A stretch of DNA of 64,000 nt from Callipepla californica brunnescens (GCA_023055505.1 JALIRH010000014.1:16270501-16334500); one strand, 5' to 3'; counted from the stretch's first letter, positions 12,399-24,940 are shown. A program made the numbers and translations. The notes: generated by a model not told the origin, from the letters alone.

Positions 12399-15289
12399 AG
12401 CTTTATACATTTCTGTCACCATCTTGGATCTTTGCAAGGAATGGTATCTGGTGTTTCTAGAAGAGCAAATTCAGATTCAGATGATGTAGAAAGGCATTAA
12501 ACTGTTGTTTCAAAGAGTCTACTGATCTGATCTTCATGTTGAATATATGGGGTCCCTCAAAGAGGGCTCAGTGCATGGTGGGTGGGTAGGGATCCCCAAA
12601 TGCACAGTGAGCTATGGAGACCACAGCTAATTGCTAGGAGGTTAACGGGGTTTTAGAGGGTCTTGGCAGTTTCTTCCTGTGTTTATATGTTGTGATCAGT
12701 CTCCAGAAATGGGGCTCCTGGTATCTGTGATCTTCTGGGAATGGGGAGATGGAGCTGAGTTTGCTTGACTGTATTGTTAACGTGGAAATGCACTGCTGTC
12801 CTACCTCCTGTGGATCTGAGCTGTCCACTAGCCTGGAACAGGAGGAAAATTATTCCTACATCTGCCAAGTGGGTGGAGGAGCAAAAGCAAGGGTCATGTA
12901 CACTAATGCCATGATCTGGCTCATTGAGCATTTCTATTCACGTCTCCTGTAAGGAACTGAGAACATGAACTAAGCGCATTCCGCTGATACGAGAGGTTTC
13001 TGCTTGTATCTGAAAAGGTGACCTTTTGGATCTCGGGGCTTGGCTATGAAGAATTGTTTGCTGGTCCAGTTTTATCTGTATTTTCAGTGCTACAGAGATG
13101 CAGAATGCTATGAATATAAATCTTCACTAAAAATAAATAAAAAACCCGAGAGCAGCAGCACAGCAGACCTGGTAAAAAACAGCCATCAGGCCTAACATGG
13201 GGGGACATGTACAGCGTGCTCTTGGATGTTCTGTAAAAGGTGGTTTGCTTAGAACTGGTAATCGAATAACAACTTGCTTCATAATTTTTAATTGGTATTC
13301 TACTTAATTACTTCTGTTGTTGTTAGTTTAATGGGATCAGCACTGGGTGCTTTGTTTTCCTGGGCACTTCATATTCAGCGTGTCCTTTGTAACTGATTCC
13401 TCATTGTGTTAGGGTGGGAAAGAACAAGTATGGCTTTAGTTTTCGTTCCTGTTTAGCTGCTATGGTTAATGAAGGAGGGAAAATAAACAACAGGCAGAAA
13501 GAGAGTCACGAGGCCTTTTTTAGTTTTATTATTTTGACTTCATTTCTTCTTTCCTGCTCTGCATTTGTTGTTTTTTTTAGGAAGGGAGGAGAGAGAAGAG
13601 GCTAGAAGCAAGTAACCTCTGCCAAAAATTTGCATGGGATGCACTTAATTCACTTTTTCTACCTAGCTCAAGTTGTTAAAAGAAAATACAGCTCACCTCT
13701 CCCCAATAATACTTAAATAACACCCTGAATTCATTGCTGCTACTTTTCATTTGATGCACAAAATTACACTCCATAAAATACAAGAAACATCTGAGCACTT
13801 TGAGGACAGAAAGCGTGCTTACTGAAATATTTTATTCTGTGCCTGGTTTCAAGTCTTTGTAATAAAACAGAACAGGACCTGGCTGTGAAGTGAACTTTAA
13901 TTCAAGCAGACAGAGCTCTCTCTCGAGGGGGACACACTCTACTGATCGTTATGTGTGTTGCTGTAGCCTCTTATACAGGTGTTTTCCTTTAGTGGTAGAT
14001 GCCCAATGTTGAGTGGAACGTGATGGGTGCATCTGGCACAGACTTGTTCCTAAAGGAACAGAACCTTTAGGAGCAGACTTCTGTATAATCTGTGGGAACA
14101 GCAGCTATCAGTAGAGCTGGAGAAGGTGCTGGAATGGACTGGTGCCTGAAATCTTTCCAAAGACAACTGGCAGCACTTCTGTTTTGTGTAACGTCGGTGA
14201 AATGTAAAACACAGAAAGTGTGCATTGCATAAATATAACTTTCTCATCCTTTTCTGTAATGCAGACATTGATGAATTCCAACTGAGAGAATAGAGAAGGT
14301 GGATAAATGACCAGTGTTCAATTGCAATGGCAGATTTTGGCCAATATTACACCTGTGATGCCCCATAAGTGCTCTGCGGATGCACACGAGGATGGGACTA
14401 TGCCTGCAGGATCTCTCTCTTGCTGGGAGTGAACTGAATCCTGGCGTGACTGAGCTGTATTTGTGAACTGCATGTTGGGGTTGCAGGCTGCTTAGGCTGC
14501 ACGTTTTTTGGAAGAACTTGCCATGATGTTCCTGAAAGACTGTAACTATGCAGTAGAGCACAGCATTATCTCTTGAGCACTGCCTTAGGCTGCTGCTCCC
14601 CCTTTAAAGATGGTGTTAAGCATCTTCCTTTGGCTCGCAGTGGAATCCAAGGATTGTAAATGAATAAAAATATGTGTTTTTATGAATGTGTATGGATATG
14701 TGAAAACCCAGTCAGAAGTGGAAATGGTATTTATTCTTCTGCAAAGCAGCCTTGTGTGATAGAGCCAGGAGATAGCGTGCCCATTAGCAGTGACGGCATG
14801 TCCATGCTGCCAATGTACAGAGTTGCTAAGCAACGCCCAGAAATGCATTCAAATCTTGGCACACGGGCATTGATCCTGCAAAATTTTCCATGCGTACCCA
14901 AGCAGTTCGATAGATCTGATCGGTCTGTCCATACAGGTAGCACCAGGCATCAACTCGTTTGCAGGAGCACAGGAGCGTGGAGCTGACTGCCTCAGCACCT
15001 GGAGCACCAGGGGGAGGTGGTGGGGTGTTGACCCTCAAGTTGCTACCCCAAAATACTGCTGCTGCCAAGGGCTGATGAACATCTCTTTGGGTTTTGGTGT
15101 CCTCAGCTTGAGGGTGAAACAAGGCATATGCAAATAAGAGGATCCCCAATTACGTTTCAGTGATAGGTTCAGTGGTTACCAACATAATCAGTTTGTACTC
15201 CCTGATCTTTGGCTGGAAATTACGGAGTAAATGTCAGTCTGTATCATCCTCTGCTGATCTTTGCAAATGCATAAGCGTCGCTGCTTAAT
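12399..15289. other. Non-coding, nothing recognised
   Basis: No exon is supported. Frames on both strands near 14244-15149 overlap each other in different phases, as expected by chance in more balanced GC sequence. An octamer-like ATTTGCAT occurs at 13628-13635 without other support. Confidence 0.55.
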
Positions 15290-15720
15290 ATGTTACTTTA
15301 TTCTGAACTCTATTATAAGTTTCTATTTTTAAGGCTATTGAAATCAAACTAGATTAGCTAAAATTTAGACTACTGAGACAACTAAAAGAACATTTTATTA
15401 TCGGTTATTACTGTAGCACGGAGCTTTTAAGATTCAATTATTGTTTTACTCCGCTGCTGACAGCTCCTACACCTTTCACCCACTCTGATTTAACTTTTCA
15501 CTGGTCCCTGTGGCCTCCTTTGTCTGCTGTGTATTGTTTCACAAACACTGGGGAGAGGAGCTTCCTTTCAGCAGTTAGGCAATGGGTGCGAGGGAATCTA
15601 TCCAATTAAACCACAGAGCTGTAAGTGGATTATTACATTTGGAGCAAATCCTGGGAAGGATTGACGTTGGCACATGAACAATTAACACTTGTTAATTAAT
15701 GCAAGCAAAGGTTGGAAAGT
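15290..15720. promoter_or_regulatory. AT-rich motif-dense block (possible conserved non-coding element)
   Basis: This repeat-free interval has ATTGTT/ACAAT (SOX-like) and TAAT-type cores, including TTATTATCGGTTATTACTG near 15395 and TTGTTAATTAATGC near 15689. It ends in a GGTTGGAAAGTACTTCAG segment that superficially resembles CR1 but lacks its other landmarks. A regulatory role is inference only. Confidence 0.22.
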
Positions 15721-17924
15721 ACTTCAGCCTAAATCCTAAACTTGGTATACTGTATTTTCAAGGTTTTCCTTGCTCTTGCTCAAATCTTTTGCACCAGCTG
15801 TGAAACCCAGACTCCTGGTGGAGTTGTGCCTGTGGCTGCACCAAGTAAAGGGTCGTCCCTCTGATGTGGTGGTCAGTAAAGAGCTGTTACATGGCTCCAC
15901 ACCTGGCTTCTCTGGGGCTCCCTGGCTTTATTTGGAGCTGTGCATTGCAAAGGAAGAATAGTTGGCTAAACTGAATCCTGCAGAAAGAGAGGAAATTCAT
16001 GGTGTATTTTGCTCCATGTTCTGCCAGATTGGTTTGGTAACAGTGATGGGTCACGTTACAAAAATGTTACACCATCCACTCCAGTGTCTGTACATAGAGG
16101 AGGTACAGAGAGCTCAGGATCCAGAGGACATTCAAATCTGCTTGGCCTCAGTGCCAGGCTTTGCACTGCAGTGCAGCAGGTACAAGAAAGAGGAGCACAG
16201 CTGCTGATAACCATCACAGAATATTCTCCTGGAGATTCTGGGGGCTAATTAATCGTCACAGGTGAATATCACCCTGTACTGAGTGTTGCTACAAGCCCTG
16301 TTCATCGTTTTTGTCTCAAAATGCTGTATTTGGAGGAGGTGTATGGTGTGCAGGCATTTTGTTGGCCTGCTGCTTAGGATAAATTTTGATGTACATGCTC
16401 AGAGCTACTCCATGTAAGCAGAACCTGAGAAAGAAGCTCTCCTTCTCTTGATAAGAGTCTCAGAGGTGACAGTCTGAAATGATGAATGGTGCATACTGAA
16501 AACAACCCAACATTAATTAAGAAGAGAGAGTTAACATTCTGTGCTATTTCATAATGGTGACATTCTCCTTGAAATATGTACAACATCTGCGTACTGAAGC
16601 TCAGCCAGACACAAGACATCAATAAATACTCATCTTTGAAAAATGTAATTTCTTGATAAATATTGCATTAAAGGAGATGATGCTGATGTCTGCTCAATGT
16701 GTGCTGGGTAGTCTGGCAAGGTTATATTGAAGTTATGCGCTCACTTTCAGCTTGTGTGCATCAATTAGGCACAATTCATCTCGTGCTGAGGTCGCTGCTT
16801 TGTTAGTCCTGTGGGTGGAGTTCCCTTTGCTTTGTACCATCTCCTTTGTGGCTTCAACCCTGAAAGGAGCCCAGAACGACCTTCTAGAAAACAGTGCTTT
16901 CTTGACAGCCCTCCAATTGTTATTTCCATCAATATCAAACTAATTAAAACCTTGATGATCGATATTCTAGCCTTTGTATTTGTTTCTCTTATCTATCTTA
17001 ACATGTGTTCTTGCTCTGTCTCTTCCTTTTGCCCAAGAGGTCTTAATTAAAGATTAACAAATCAGCTGGAATTCAACAGGAGAACTGCTCCAAAGTGAAA
17101 AATATGAACTCACAGAAACTCTACTGCAAACTTGGAAGAATTTCTTTTTTCTCTCTTTATGAACTGGGCCTCTGACTGTAAGAAATAATTTGTTTTGATC
17201 TGACAAAGCTATCTAAGAAGTAAAAAATTCAACCGTACCCATAGCACTCACATCAGCACCACGTGGCTTTGGGAGAGAGAGACCCAAACCCTGAGTTAAA
17301 TGTGGGAAGAATTTTGAGATGAGGAAATTAAGAGAGGGTGCAAACTGCAGATTGAGAAAGATGTGTGTCGTGCTGAGGGACGACTCAATTATTGTTTTGG
17401 TGTTGATTAGTGAATATGAAACATGAATATCTGTTTTTGGTGAGATTTCTTAACCTGAATCTATAGCTGCTTGTCATATTTTTATTTTTTGAAAGCTAGG
17501 AAAGAAAACCATGTTTTGCTATGCTAGGCAAAGGCAAATGCTTCAAAACCAGCTACCAATAACAGCTGTCTGGGGTTTGAACAGGATTTTGTATTTTGCC
17601 CATAGTATGGGTGATGTCTCAAAGACATGATGTAGCAAAAACCTGAAAGTTTTCCACTGTACTGAGCATGAGGAAGAGCCCTCCTGGGCAGGGACATCAC
17701 TGTTTTCTATGAGCCATGAAAGACATTGGTATTTGCCCAAGACTTGACCTGGACCTTGGGATTGTGGAGGTCTCTGCCCTGCAGATTGGCCACCACCTCT
17801 ACAATGGGGTGTGACCAGCCCAGGCTGGAGCCGGTGCTCATCTGCATCTCAGCCTCACCTTACCCTATTGTGAAGAGCTGATCATGAGAGCACTTTTATT
17901 TCATTTATCACCTTTGTAGGGCGA
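15721..17924. other. Non-coding stretch
   Basis: A frame spanning 15770-16207 is interrupted by one TAG at 15959-15961 and shows no known domain. A 14-bp palindrome (TGCACTGCAGTGCA) lies at 16162-16175. No gene is claimed. Confidence 0.55.
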
Positions 17925-17977
17925 TGGAACTCGATGATCATTGAGGTCCCCTCCAACCCAAACCCAAAATGATTCTT
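17925..17977 (+). mobile_element. CR1 LINE terminal fragment, sense
   Basis: GATGGAACTCGATGATCATT then GAGGTCCCCTCCAACCCAAA and ATGATTCTTA give the last roughly 50 bp of CR1 in sense orientation. Sequence just upstream does not match well, so this is either a very short truncation or an old copy whose 5' side has decayed. Confidence 0.82.
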
Positions 17978-19499
17978 ATTTGAAGAGACTTCACACAGCA
18001 AGTTGACATCCAACAGATACAGCACCAGAAGTGAAGCTTCTCCCCCTGCTTCTTCTTTAACGTGTTGTTTTTAAAGAAGAGAAGTCTTTCTTTTCTATTT
18101 TCTTTTTCTTTTTTTTGGCTTGGAGCAGCAAGCAGATAAATGTGTTGACAAGCAGTATCTCAGCAAAGAACAGAAGTGGGAAAGAACAGCTTGAAAGAGG
18201 TAATCTTCTGCCACCTGAGAAGAAATGTGCATGGGAGTGAGAGGGATGAGCAGGTAATAAAGGTACTTTTGCCTTTAATGCATCCATCGCCTGGTATGCA
18301 AGCAGGAATGAAATGAGAGAGGCTATTTCTTACCCAGACAGAGCAAACATCTGGCAGCATGGGCTGCAACGTGCTGTGCTGCTGGGCTTGGTCGTGGGCT
18401 CACTGCTTTCTTTGCTTCAAGCCAGAGTTACCAATAATGAGTTAGATGGAAGCCTTAGGTTGTTTTTCTTTTTTTCTTTCACTACTGCCGTGAAAAATTT
18501 GCAATAAAACTTGTAGCAATAAAGCAGAGTTTTAAGTTTTGCTGTGACTTAAGAGGCTTTGCAGAAGGTTGATATTTCATCGAAACCTGAAGAGAAATGG
18601 AGTCAGCGTATTTTTGCCATGTGTCGAAATGAGTCAGTCGTAGGCTGAGAGCTGGAAATCAGAGGGAAATGGATAAAAGTGGTGGAGGTGGGCTTTGCTG
18701 CAGTCCTCCTGCTGCAGCAGGGGCAGGGCACATCATCATTTTGGGATCTGTCAGTACAGTGCAGACTTGGGAACTGCTCCACATCTTCAGGCAATGGTGT
18801 TTTGAGGGCAAGTCCATGCAGGCTGTGAAGTGCCCAAGATCACAGGCCACACAGGAGAAGAAACAGGCTCTCACTGAAGTGACTGAGGGGGGAAAATAAT
18901 GGGAAGAATCACATCATTAAGGATTTTTGATAAAAGCCATACAGTTTTGTTTTCCTCATTACTGGTAATTCTCTGAGATGGTTCCATGCACCGTCTCCAT
19001 CAGCTGCCATCCCTCCAGGTCAGTTAGAATTTCTTCAGCCTTCTGGGCTGGAAGGTGAGGAAAACATTAAGTGTTCCTCCTCCATTCCATTTGTATTCTA
19101 AAGAGATTAAATTTACTGGGAGAGATTAAAAAAGAGATTAAAGAGATTCATTTTCCTGGAAAGAGGTCTCTCTCTCAAACAAAATATGAGCATAAATAAC
19201 AAAGCAAAGAGACTGGAAATATATACAGAAAATTTAAGATGCAGCTGCAGACGAAGTAAGAAAAGAGATTTGAAAAAGAAACCATAAAACATAATATAAT
19301 CTCATCCTTGATTTAGAATTACTCCATCCTTTCTCCATATCCCACCAGGCGAAATTTACACTTTACAAATCTATAAAAGGAACACACAAATAATCGGTGG
19401 TGTATAGACTTTACCTGTCCTTTTTCTGCAGCATGAATGTAGCATTGTGGGTGTCATTGGTCCTTTTTTGCATTAAAAACAACAAGTAGCTGAAGATTC
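17978..19499. other. Non-coding stretch with pyrimidine tract
   Basis: A T/C-rich tract lies near 18081-18118. A cluster of AGAGATTAA words occurs near 19100-19150. No coding exon can be supported. Confidence 0.6.
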
Positions 19500-19680
19500 T
19501 GCCATTGAGGGCACTGGAACGGGCTGCACAGGGAGGTGGTGGAGTCACCCACTCTGGAGGTATTCAAGGAACATTCAGACACTGTGTTAGTGAGAACTAT
19601 TGGTGATAGGTGGACGGTTGGACGGGATGTTCTTGGAGGTCGTTCCCAAACTTGGCGATTTTATGATTCTGTGATTCTGA
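19500..19680 (+). mobile_element. CR1 LINE 3'-end fragment, sense (best preserved copy)
   Basis: The copy runs from GGGCACTGGAACGGGCTGC near 19509 through GGAGGTGGTGGAGTCACCC and GGAGGTATTCAAGGAACATT, then TATTGGTGATAGGTGGACGG and TGGAGGTCG, to a terminal pair of short direct repeats (ATGATTCTGTGATTCTG). These are consecutive landmarks of the CR1 ORF2 end and 3' UTR. About 180 bp survive. The 63-codon frame at 19536-19727 is mostly this element and should not be taken as a gene. Confidence 0.95.
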
Positions 19681-20998
19681 AGAAGGGTTATACTGCATGG
19701 GAGAAGCCAGTCTGTGCTGTGTGGTAAAGGTCTGCCAATGGAATAATTAATTCCAGAGGATTTTCTGGGGAATTTGGGCATCTGAATGTTTTCTGTGGGC
19801 TTAGGTATCTCTTAGTCTTAAACAAAATTGAAGTGTGAACTCAGAGGGCAGATTGGATGAAGGCAGCACCCAGCCTGTCCTGCTTAGATTTTCACCCACA
19901 CATCTCATTACTGAAAAAGCCAGCTGAGTATCTTGTCCAGAAGGCTATTGCCAGGCTTATGTACTCCTTAAGCCTACTTATGTCTGCTTAGGACATAAGT
20001 AGAACTTAGACAGTCCCCAGACCTTGGCCCAAGGGGGGAACATCACATCAGTAGCATTCAAATCCCCCTATCTCTTGGCTGGGCCTTCAGCTTTTATTCT
20101 GCTTAATAGCATTGGTGTGAGGCCAAATACACGATCCAAAAATCTAACTGGGTACAGAATCAGCAAAAACTCCTGGTAATGGATATAAGACTTCTTTCCC
20201 CCTTCCTAGACCTTGCCTGGAAAAGAAACATCAGCAGTTTGGCTGTGCTGAGGACAGAAGTGAGCAGTGTGACCAAAGAGGTCGAGATCCATCATCCTTC
20301 CCACACTGTTACACTGCTGATACGGGTTGTCACAGTGAGAATTATTTATCTAAGGAAATTGAAATGAAAGAAAAAAAAAAGTATATAGCAAACTGATTTC
20401 TTTTTTTATTTATTTTTTATAATGTTTAGTAGGATGATGGGCTTAAGCCTTGAGCTATTTTCGGTGGCTTAAACTTTTTCCTTATTACACAGCAGAGAAA
20501 AGCTCTTGGCTGTATATAAAGTTTGACAGCTGCTCTTGAGCCCATGTGCACGGATGTGGCTGATCAGTCGCTTAGACGTAGCTGCTCTGATAGAAATCTT
20601 AAACTGATAGGGGGAGGTTAAACCAGCAAATTCTGTAGAAGGGATTGAACAAGGATCTTTAATGAAATCTGGAAATAATGAGAAGTGTTTATAAGCTTAA
20701 ACAGAAATCTGTGAAATGGTGATAAGTATTGTGCCCTTCCTGCTAGGCTGAGGGGTGGCTTTGTGCTGCATCTGAACAGATAGTATTCATCTGTGTTTGT
20801 GCTACAGCTCCCGTGGAATGGGCTCAAGAGGTGAGATATATATAAGCTGTGTGCAGCCCACAGTTACAATGGCAGCTTGATTTTATCACTGCCACCTGCA
20901 ATATGCAGTCCTGTGCTCTGTAACCCTCCAGAAATCGAGGTGCATTTTAAATGCAGATGTAAAGATTTTCTTTTTTTTTTCTTCTCTTTTAATTTTTC
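19681..20998. other. Non-coding stretch with a perfect hairpin
   Basis: No exon or transposon is recognised. It contains the 11-bp inverted repeat at 19974-20002 and T-rich runs near 20400-20420. The right end leads into a pyrimidine tract and a splice-acceptor-like CAG. Confidence 0.55.
19974..20002. repeat. Perfect 11-bp inverted repeat with 7-nt spacer
   Basis: CTACTTATGTC and GACATAAGTAG are exact reverse complements separated by TGCTTAG. A stem this long with a short loop is slightly unusual for 64 kb of random DNA but not compelling. It could form a hairpin or be a fragment of a palindromic transposon. Confidence 0.7.
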
Positions 20999-21300
20999 AG
21001 GAGCAGTGAAGTGCCTGGCCAAGGCTGTGCCCCCTGCAGAGCTCAGCCATCAGCTGGCAGCAGGCTCTGTGTTGCTGTGTGTGCATGACTTTGGGAATGC
21101 AGAGATGTGGCTGCCACTCGTGCAAGGCACGGTCACTAAAGTCTTACTTAGCAGAGCATGTGTCCTTGGTGAAGTGCTGTGCAGCCTTCAGGCTACATCA
21201 GAACAGCTGGCTAACAACCAGTGGTCACTGTCATGAGTTTGAGTGGGCTCACTGTCATGAGTTTGAATGGGGTCACTGCTGGAGTAAGCTGCTCTAAGCT
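20965..21300 (+). other. Candidate non-coding or terminal exon behind a strong 3' splice-site-like sequence
   Basis: A long pyrimidine tract (20970-20997) ends in TTTTTCAG at 21000, close to an ideal vertebrate 3' splice site. The following sequence is GC-richer and open in two frames, one from 21010 to 21297 and the other to 21236. An AATAAA lies about 400 bp downstream at about 21403. No protein family is recognised, so a lncRNA exon, a terminal exon of an unseen gene and chance are all possible. Confidence 0.18.
21225..21280. repeat. 24-bp tandem duplication, about 2.3 copies
   Basis: The 24-bp unit starting TCACTGTCATGAGTTTGA at 21225 is repeated at 21249 with two mismatches, and a third partial copy begins at 21273. 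The unit length is a multiple of three, so one frame encodes a repeated HEFEW octad, but there is no evidence that this is translated. Confidence 0.9.
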
Positions 21301-22689
21301 GAGGTGAGCGTGGCTTACTTCAGATTACTGTGATTGTGAGAGAGAAAGGAATAGCTAAGCTGGATCTTTCTGGAAACATATGCTCATACCTGCTGGGTGG
21401 AGAATAAATATGTTCCCGTCCAGCTCCCTTAAAATAAAAATCAACTTGCCAGCTTTCAGATGGGTAAAGGGACATTGTGCTCCTGGGACTGAGATGTCAG
21501 CAGTTGCCAGGAGAAATACTCTGAGATGAAACTTTTGGGTGTTCTTGAAACCTAACGTTGAAAATGAGGTAATTTGGATTCTATTCTTGACTCCAGCCCA
21601 AGCATTCAAGTATTGTAAAAGTTATTGGAGACCCAGTAAAATTTCCTTTATTTCAACTTCATGATATATAAAAGAGGGATAAGTGCACAAGTTCTTTGGT
21701 ACTGCATTAAATAATAAGTTATAAGGTTATCGAAGTCATCAATACTTATAACATGTAGAAATCTTAGTCTATGTAGCTGTGTTTTTGCTGGGCAGTGCTG
21801 ATGTTGTCAAGCATAAATAAATGAAGAAGTAAATAAAGGGATATAATAATTTTGTAAGATGCTGCTGACACTTTTTTTCCCCATAAGTAGTTTAGGTAGT
21901 ATTCCAAGTTTGGATTTCCAAATGCACTGCTTAATTTTGGTGAGTATTTTGGGGAAAGAAGCAAGCAAAAAACCAATCCCAAAACTACTGTACCACATAT
22001 CTCCAGCAAGGCAGCCATCGTACGTGCACGTGTATGCACAGTCTTCTGTATGCACATTCATAATGATTGAAGAAGATTGTTTTAATGAACCATGGCTGGG
22101 CGGGCACTGTAGTGTTTTTACGTGTTGCAGTAATGCTATAACGTTGTATTTCTCAACAGCTTTTGCTACAAGGAAAGTATACTGCACGCTTGAGTGAGAG
22201 GCTCTCTTCGGGGAAGGTCAGATGTAGGGTGGATCTTGATGCTGGAGTGCATCTTGAACTATCATTCTTCATGATAGTGCCAACGTCAAGAAAATCTTGT
22301 TTTAGTTGGATGAGGCTGAATACTATTGAAGTGGGTAGAAAGAACTTGAACTGAAGGAGCCCACAGAGATCACTTGCTGCCAGCTTTTGAGAGACACGCT
22401 TTCTGATGTTTTAGTTAAACAGAGTTGAAAAATGTGTCTTTGTTACTATGATTGCTCCTGGTGAACCTTCCTTCGCAAAAACTGCAACCGTTTCCTACAA
22501 CATTTTTTGCTTTTCTCCTTCCCCTACATCTTTGGGCCAATGCTGATGATGAATTCGTGGAGTTCGCCTCTCTCCCTCACCCTCCCGGGTGCTTATATAC
22601 AGTGCAATGAAGGTTGCAGTCACTGCAGCTGAATCCACGCTCTGCTTCCCCCGTGCTCCTTCACCTCACATCTAGATTTTCCTCTTTTA
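21301..22689. other. Non-coding stretch
   Basis: No gene is recognised. Overlapping frames of 126 (minus), 97 (minus) and 112 (plus) codons occur at 21764-22197. One minus frame has a faint resemblance to the C-terminal IWK region of L1-type LINE proteins but not enough to call. Confidence 0.5.
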
Positions 22690-23200
22690 GGGGAATCTCA
22701 TTTGCAAAAATATGCTTTTGTCATGCAACATTATTTGTAGGCCTGCTATTAAGCTCTCGCTGCATTTATATTTTTGACAGTGTGCACCAATTTGCTCATA
22801 ATTCCATTATGTTCTGTATATCACTGAATTGGGAGAATAATTTAGGCATATGTTAAAGCCTCTTGGTTTACACACATAAAATGCTATTCTGGTAACAAAG
22901 TAGTGAATATGTTTTATAATGGGACATATATCATTATAAATGGAACAGTGGTTTTACAAAATATTTTAAGAGGAAGGTAAATTAGATCATGAAATGTGCA
23001 TAAGGGCTATAAATTATGCAGTAGCCTAAAGAATTATTATAAAGAGATTTGGTTGCGGCCTGAGCCCACAAAACTTTTAACTGTGGCCATTAAAATAAAC
23101 CATATCAACCGCTCACAGTCACAGATGATGTATTACTTCTTGTGGAATGGTCATCTGAAACGTGAAAATTATTCACGACGTGAAAATAATGGTCAGTCCT
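22690..23200. promoter_or_regulatory. AT-rich block with TAAT and POU-like motifs (possible conserved non-coding element)
   Basis: About 500 bp of AT-rich, repeat-free sequence holds CTCATTTGCAAAAATATGC, several TAAT cores, TTTACAAAATATTT and a direct repeat CGTGAAAAT(T/A)AT at 23161 and 23179, which also contains CGTGAA/TTCACG inverted arms. This looks like an enhancer or CNE, but no alignment was available. Confidence 0.28.
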
Positions 23201-24550
23201 AGTTCGGGATGCAGATGTTTTTTAATGAGTGATATGAAATTGGAAATGGCGGTAGTTTAAAGCAGGGTTTTTATGGCTCTCTCTCTTGGCATTCAGAACA
23301 CCTTTCCCCCAAGAGGTGCCTAGAATTTCTTAGGTGGAAAAGGCTTTAATGTCTGATTTAGCTTGCGAAAGATGCTTCAGGGTGACACACTGAAGTGCCG
23401 TGAGATGGCGGAGTGTATTTGACACCATTACTGTCATGGTAGGGCTTAGATGTTGCAAAAAGAATTTCAGTTTCCTTTCTGACTGAAACAGGCGTCTCTT
23501 CATCTTTCCCTTTTTCATGTTTTTCATTTGCCTGTGATTTCTTTACAACATGTTTATCTTTTGGTCTTTTTCAAACTTCTGTAGCCAGGCCCATCTCTCA
23601 GGAAGACTTCCTTCAGAATCCATTCGTGGACCTCACTGAAAACTTGTTGCTTGGGTGCCATATCCCAGCAGGGGTACAGGAACAGTCTGTAAATGTAATT
23701 CATCCACTTGTACCATCGTGGTCATTGGGAGAATCTGCAGTGCTTTGGGCTTAACATTATCACAGGAAACACCCATCGGGAATTCTGGAGGAGAAACTGC
23801 CTTTACTTATTTTGTGAGCTGTGCTGGTTTGGAATTGTGGCTTTTTTGATGGCCTCGAGAGCCTTTGGTGCTTCAGATGAATGTAATGACCTCCACCCCA
23901 TCAGTGCTCTCCCAGATTGAAACTGGGAGCGACTTCTCAGGGCAGCACAGTGAAGAAGTGCCACTTAAGAAGAAAGAGAGGAAGGGATAAAACAAAGTAT
24001 CTCTGGATGAGATTAAATTAGGCCACAATTAGCCATTACCCAGGTCATTAATTTCCAGGCTATTTTAGGGAAGGAGGATTGTAAAGAATGGTTGTGGATC
24101 TCTCTTGTTCCTGAATTCTCTTGTCCCTGTTCCCCAGTCTTGGAGTGTCTGTCTCCATCCCTCTGGCACATTTCAGGCTCTGCACATGTCCATGTGGTCC
24201 TTAAGTCCCTGTAAGCTGCCATTAGTCATTGAAATTGCCACTGCTATGACACCACTGTGCGGCCTCTTGTCAATGTAGAGCAGTTATAATGTTACTTGTA
24301 GATCAAAATCCCAGCAGCATATAGCTTTTTTATTTTTATATATAAAAAAAGGTATCTATAATTTCAGTGTAGCTCAATTAGCACTGCTGAAAAATAAATG
24401 CGTCAGAGCACATCAGGCTTTATGAGCTGGGCTCACGGTGGCAGGTTCCCACCTGCATCCCAGGGGGGTCACGATTTATTTGGGCATCTTTCTGTGGGTG
24501 AAGACTCCAACCTCCTCAGAAGGTGCTCAGTAAACAATTCTGTTTACCTC

Positions 24551-24590
24551 TATTTTATATATATATATTTATACGTATATATGTATAAAG
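24551..24590. repeat. TA-rich simple repeat
   Basis: Alternating TATATA with scattered interruptions (TTTATACGTATATATG). Low complexity, no further function assigned. Confidence 0.8.
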
Positions 24591-24887
24591 TTGTTTATGC
24601 TACAACAGAGTTTGGCTTTGTAGGTGGCCACTGTACTTATCCATCTCCCTTTGACCCTCAACCTTGAGAAATCTATGGGGAAAACGATGAAAAATTAATG
24701 TGACTTCGCCTCTGCAGCTGTTCTTGGTGCATTAGTGTCACCAAGAAAACAGTGCTGCACCCTTCTAAAAGGCATATTATATACCCAGTGACAGTCCACA
24801 CAAACTTTAATTTGAATGCATTTTGTTTGTGCTGTGTGACAGAATTGCCAGCTCTAGGGATCTTGTCATTAGTCTCCTGACAGTTGT

Positions 24888-24940
24888 TTTTTTCTTGTTT
24901 CTTTCCTTTTTCTTTTTTCTTTTTTTTGTTTTCTTTTAAT
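24888..24940. repeat. Polypyrimidine (T/C) tract
   Basis: About 50 bases of T-runs interrupted by single C or G. It could serve as the pyrimidine tract of a 3' splice site at the downstream ACAACAG, or simply be low-complexity DNA. Confidence 0.75.

Noticed and set aside
15700..15740. Possible antisense CR1 start (GGTTGGAAAGTACTTCAG)
   Set aside because: Only the GGTTGGAAA word fits and the following sequence departs from CR1.
16162..16175. 14-bp palindrome TGCACTGCAGTGCA as an operator or integration site
   Set aside because: Isolated palindromes of this length arise by chance in 64 kb and no supporting context is present.
15770..16207. 146-codon frame broken by a single TAG as a pseudogene
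   Set aside because: No recognisable protein similarity. One stop in a long chance frame is not evidence of a broken gene.
21807..22187. Faint resemblance of a minus frame (SFPKI...CIWKSK) to the C-terminal IW region of L1-type LINE proteins
   Set aside because: Only a handful of residues agree, no upstream RT motifs are found in order, and similar matches are expected by chance among hundreds of frames.
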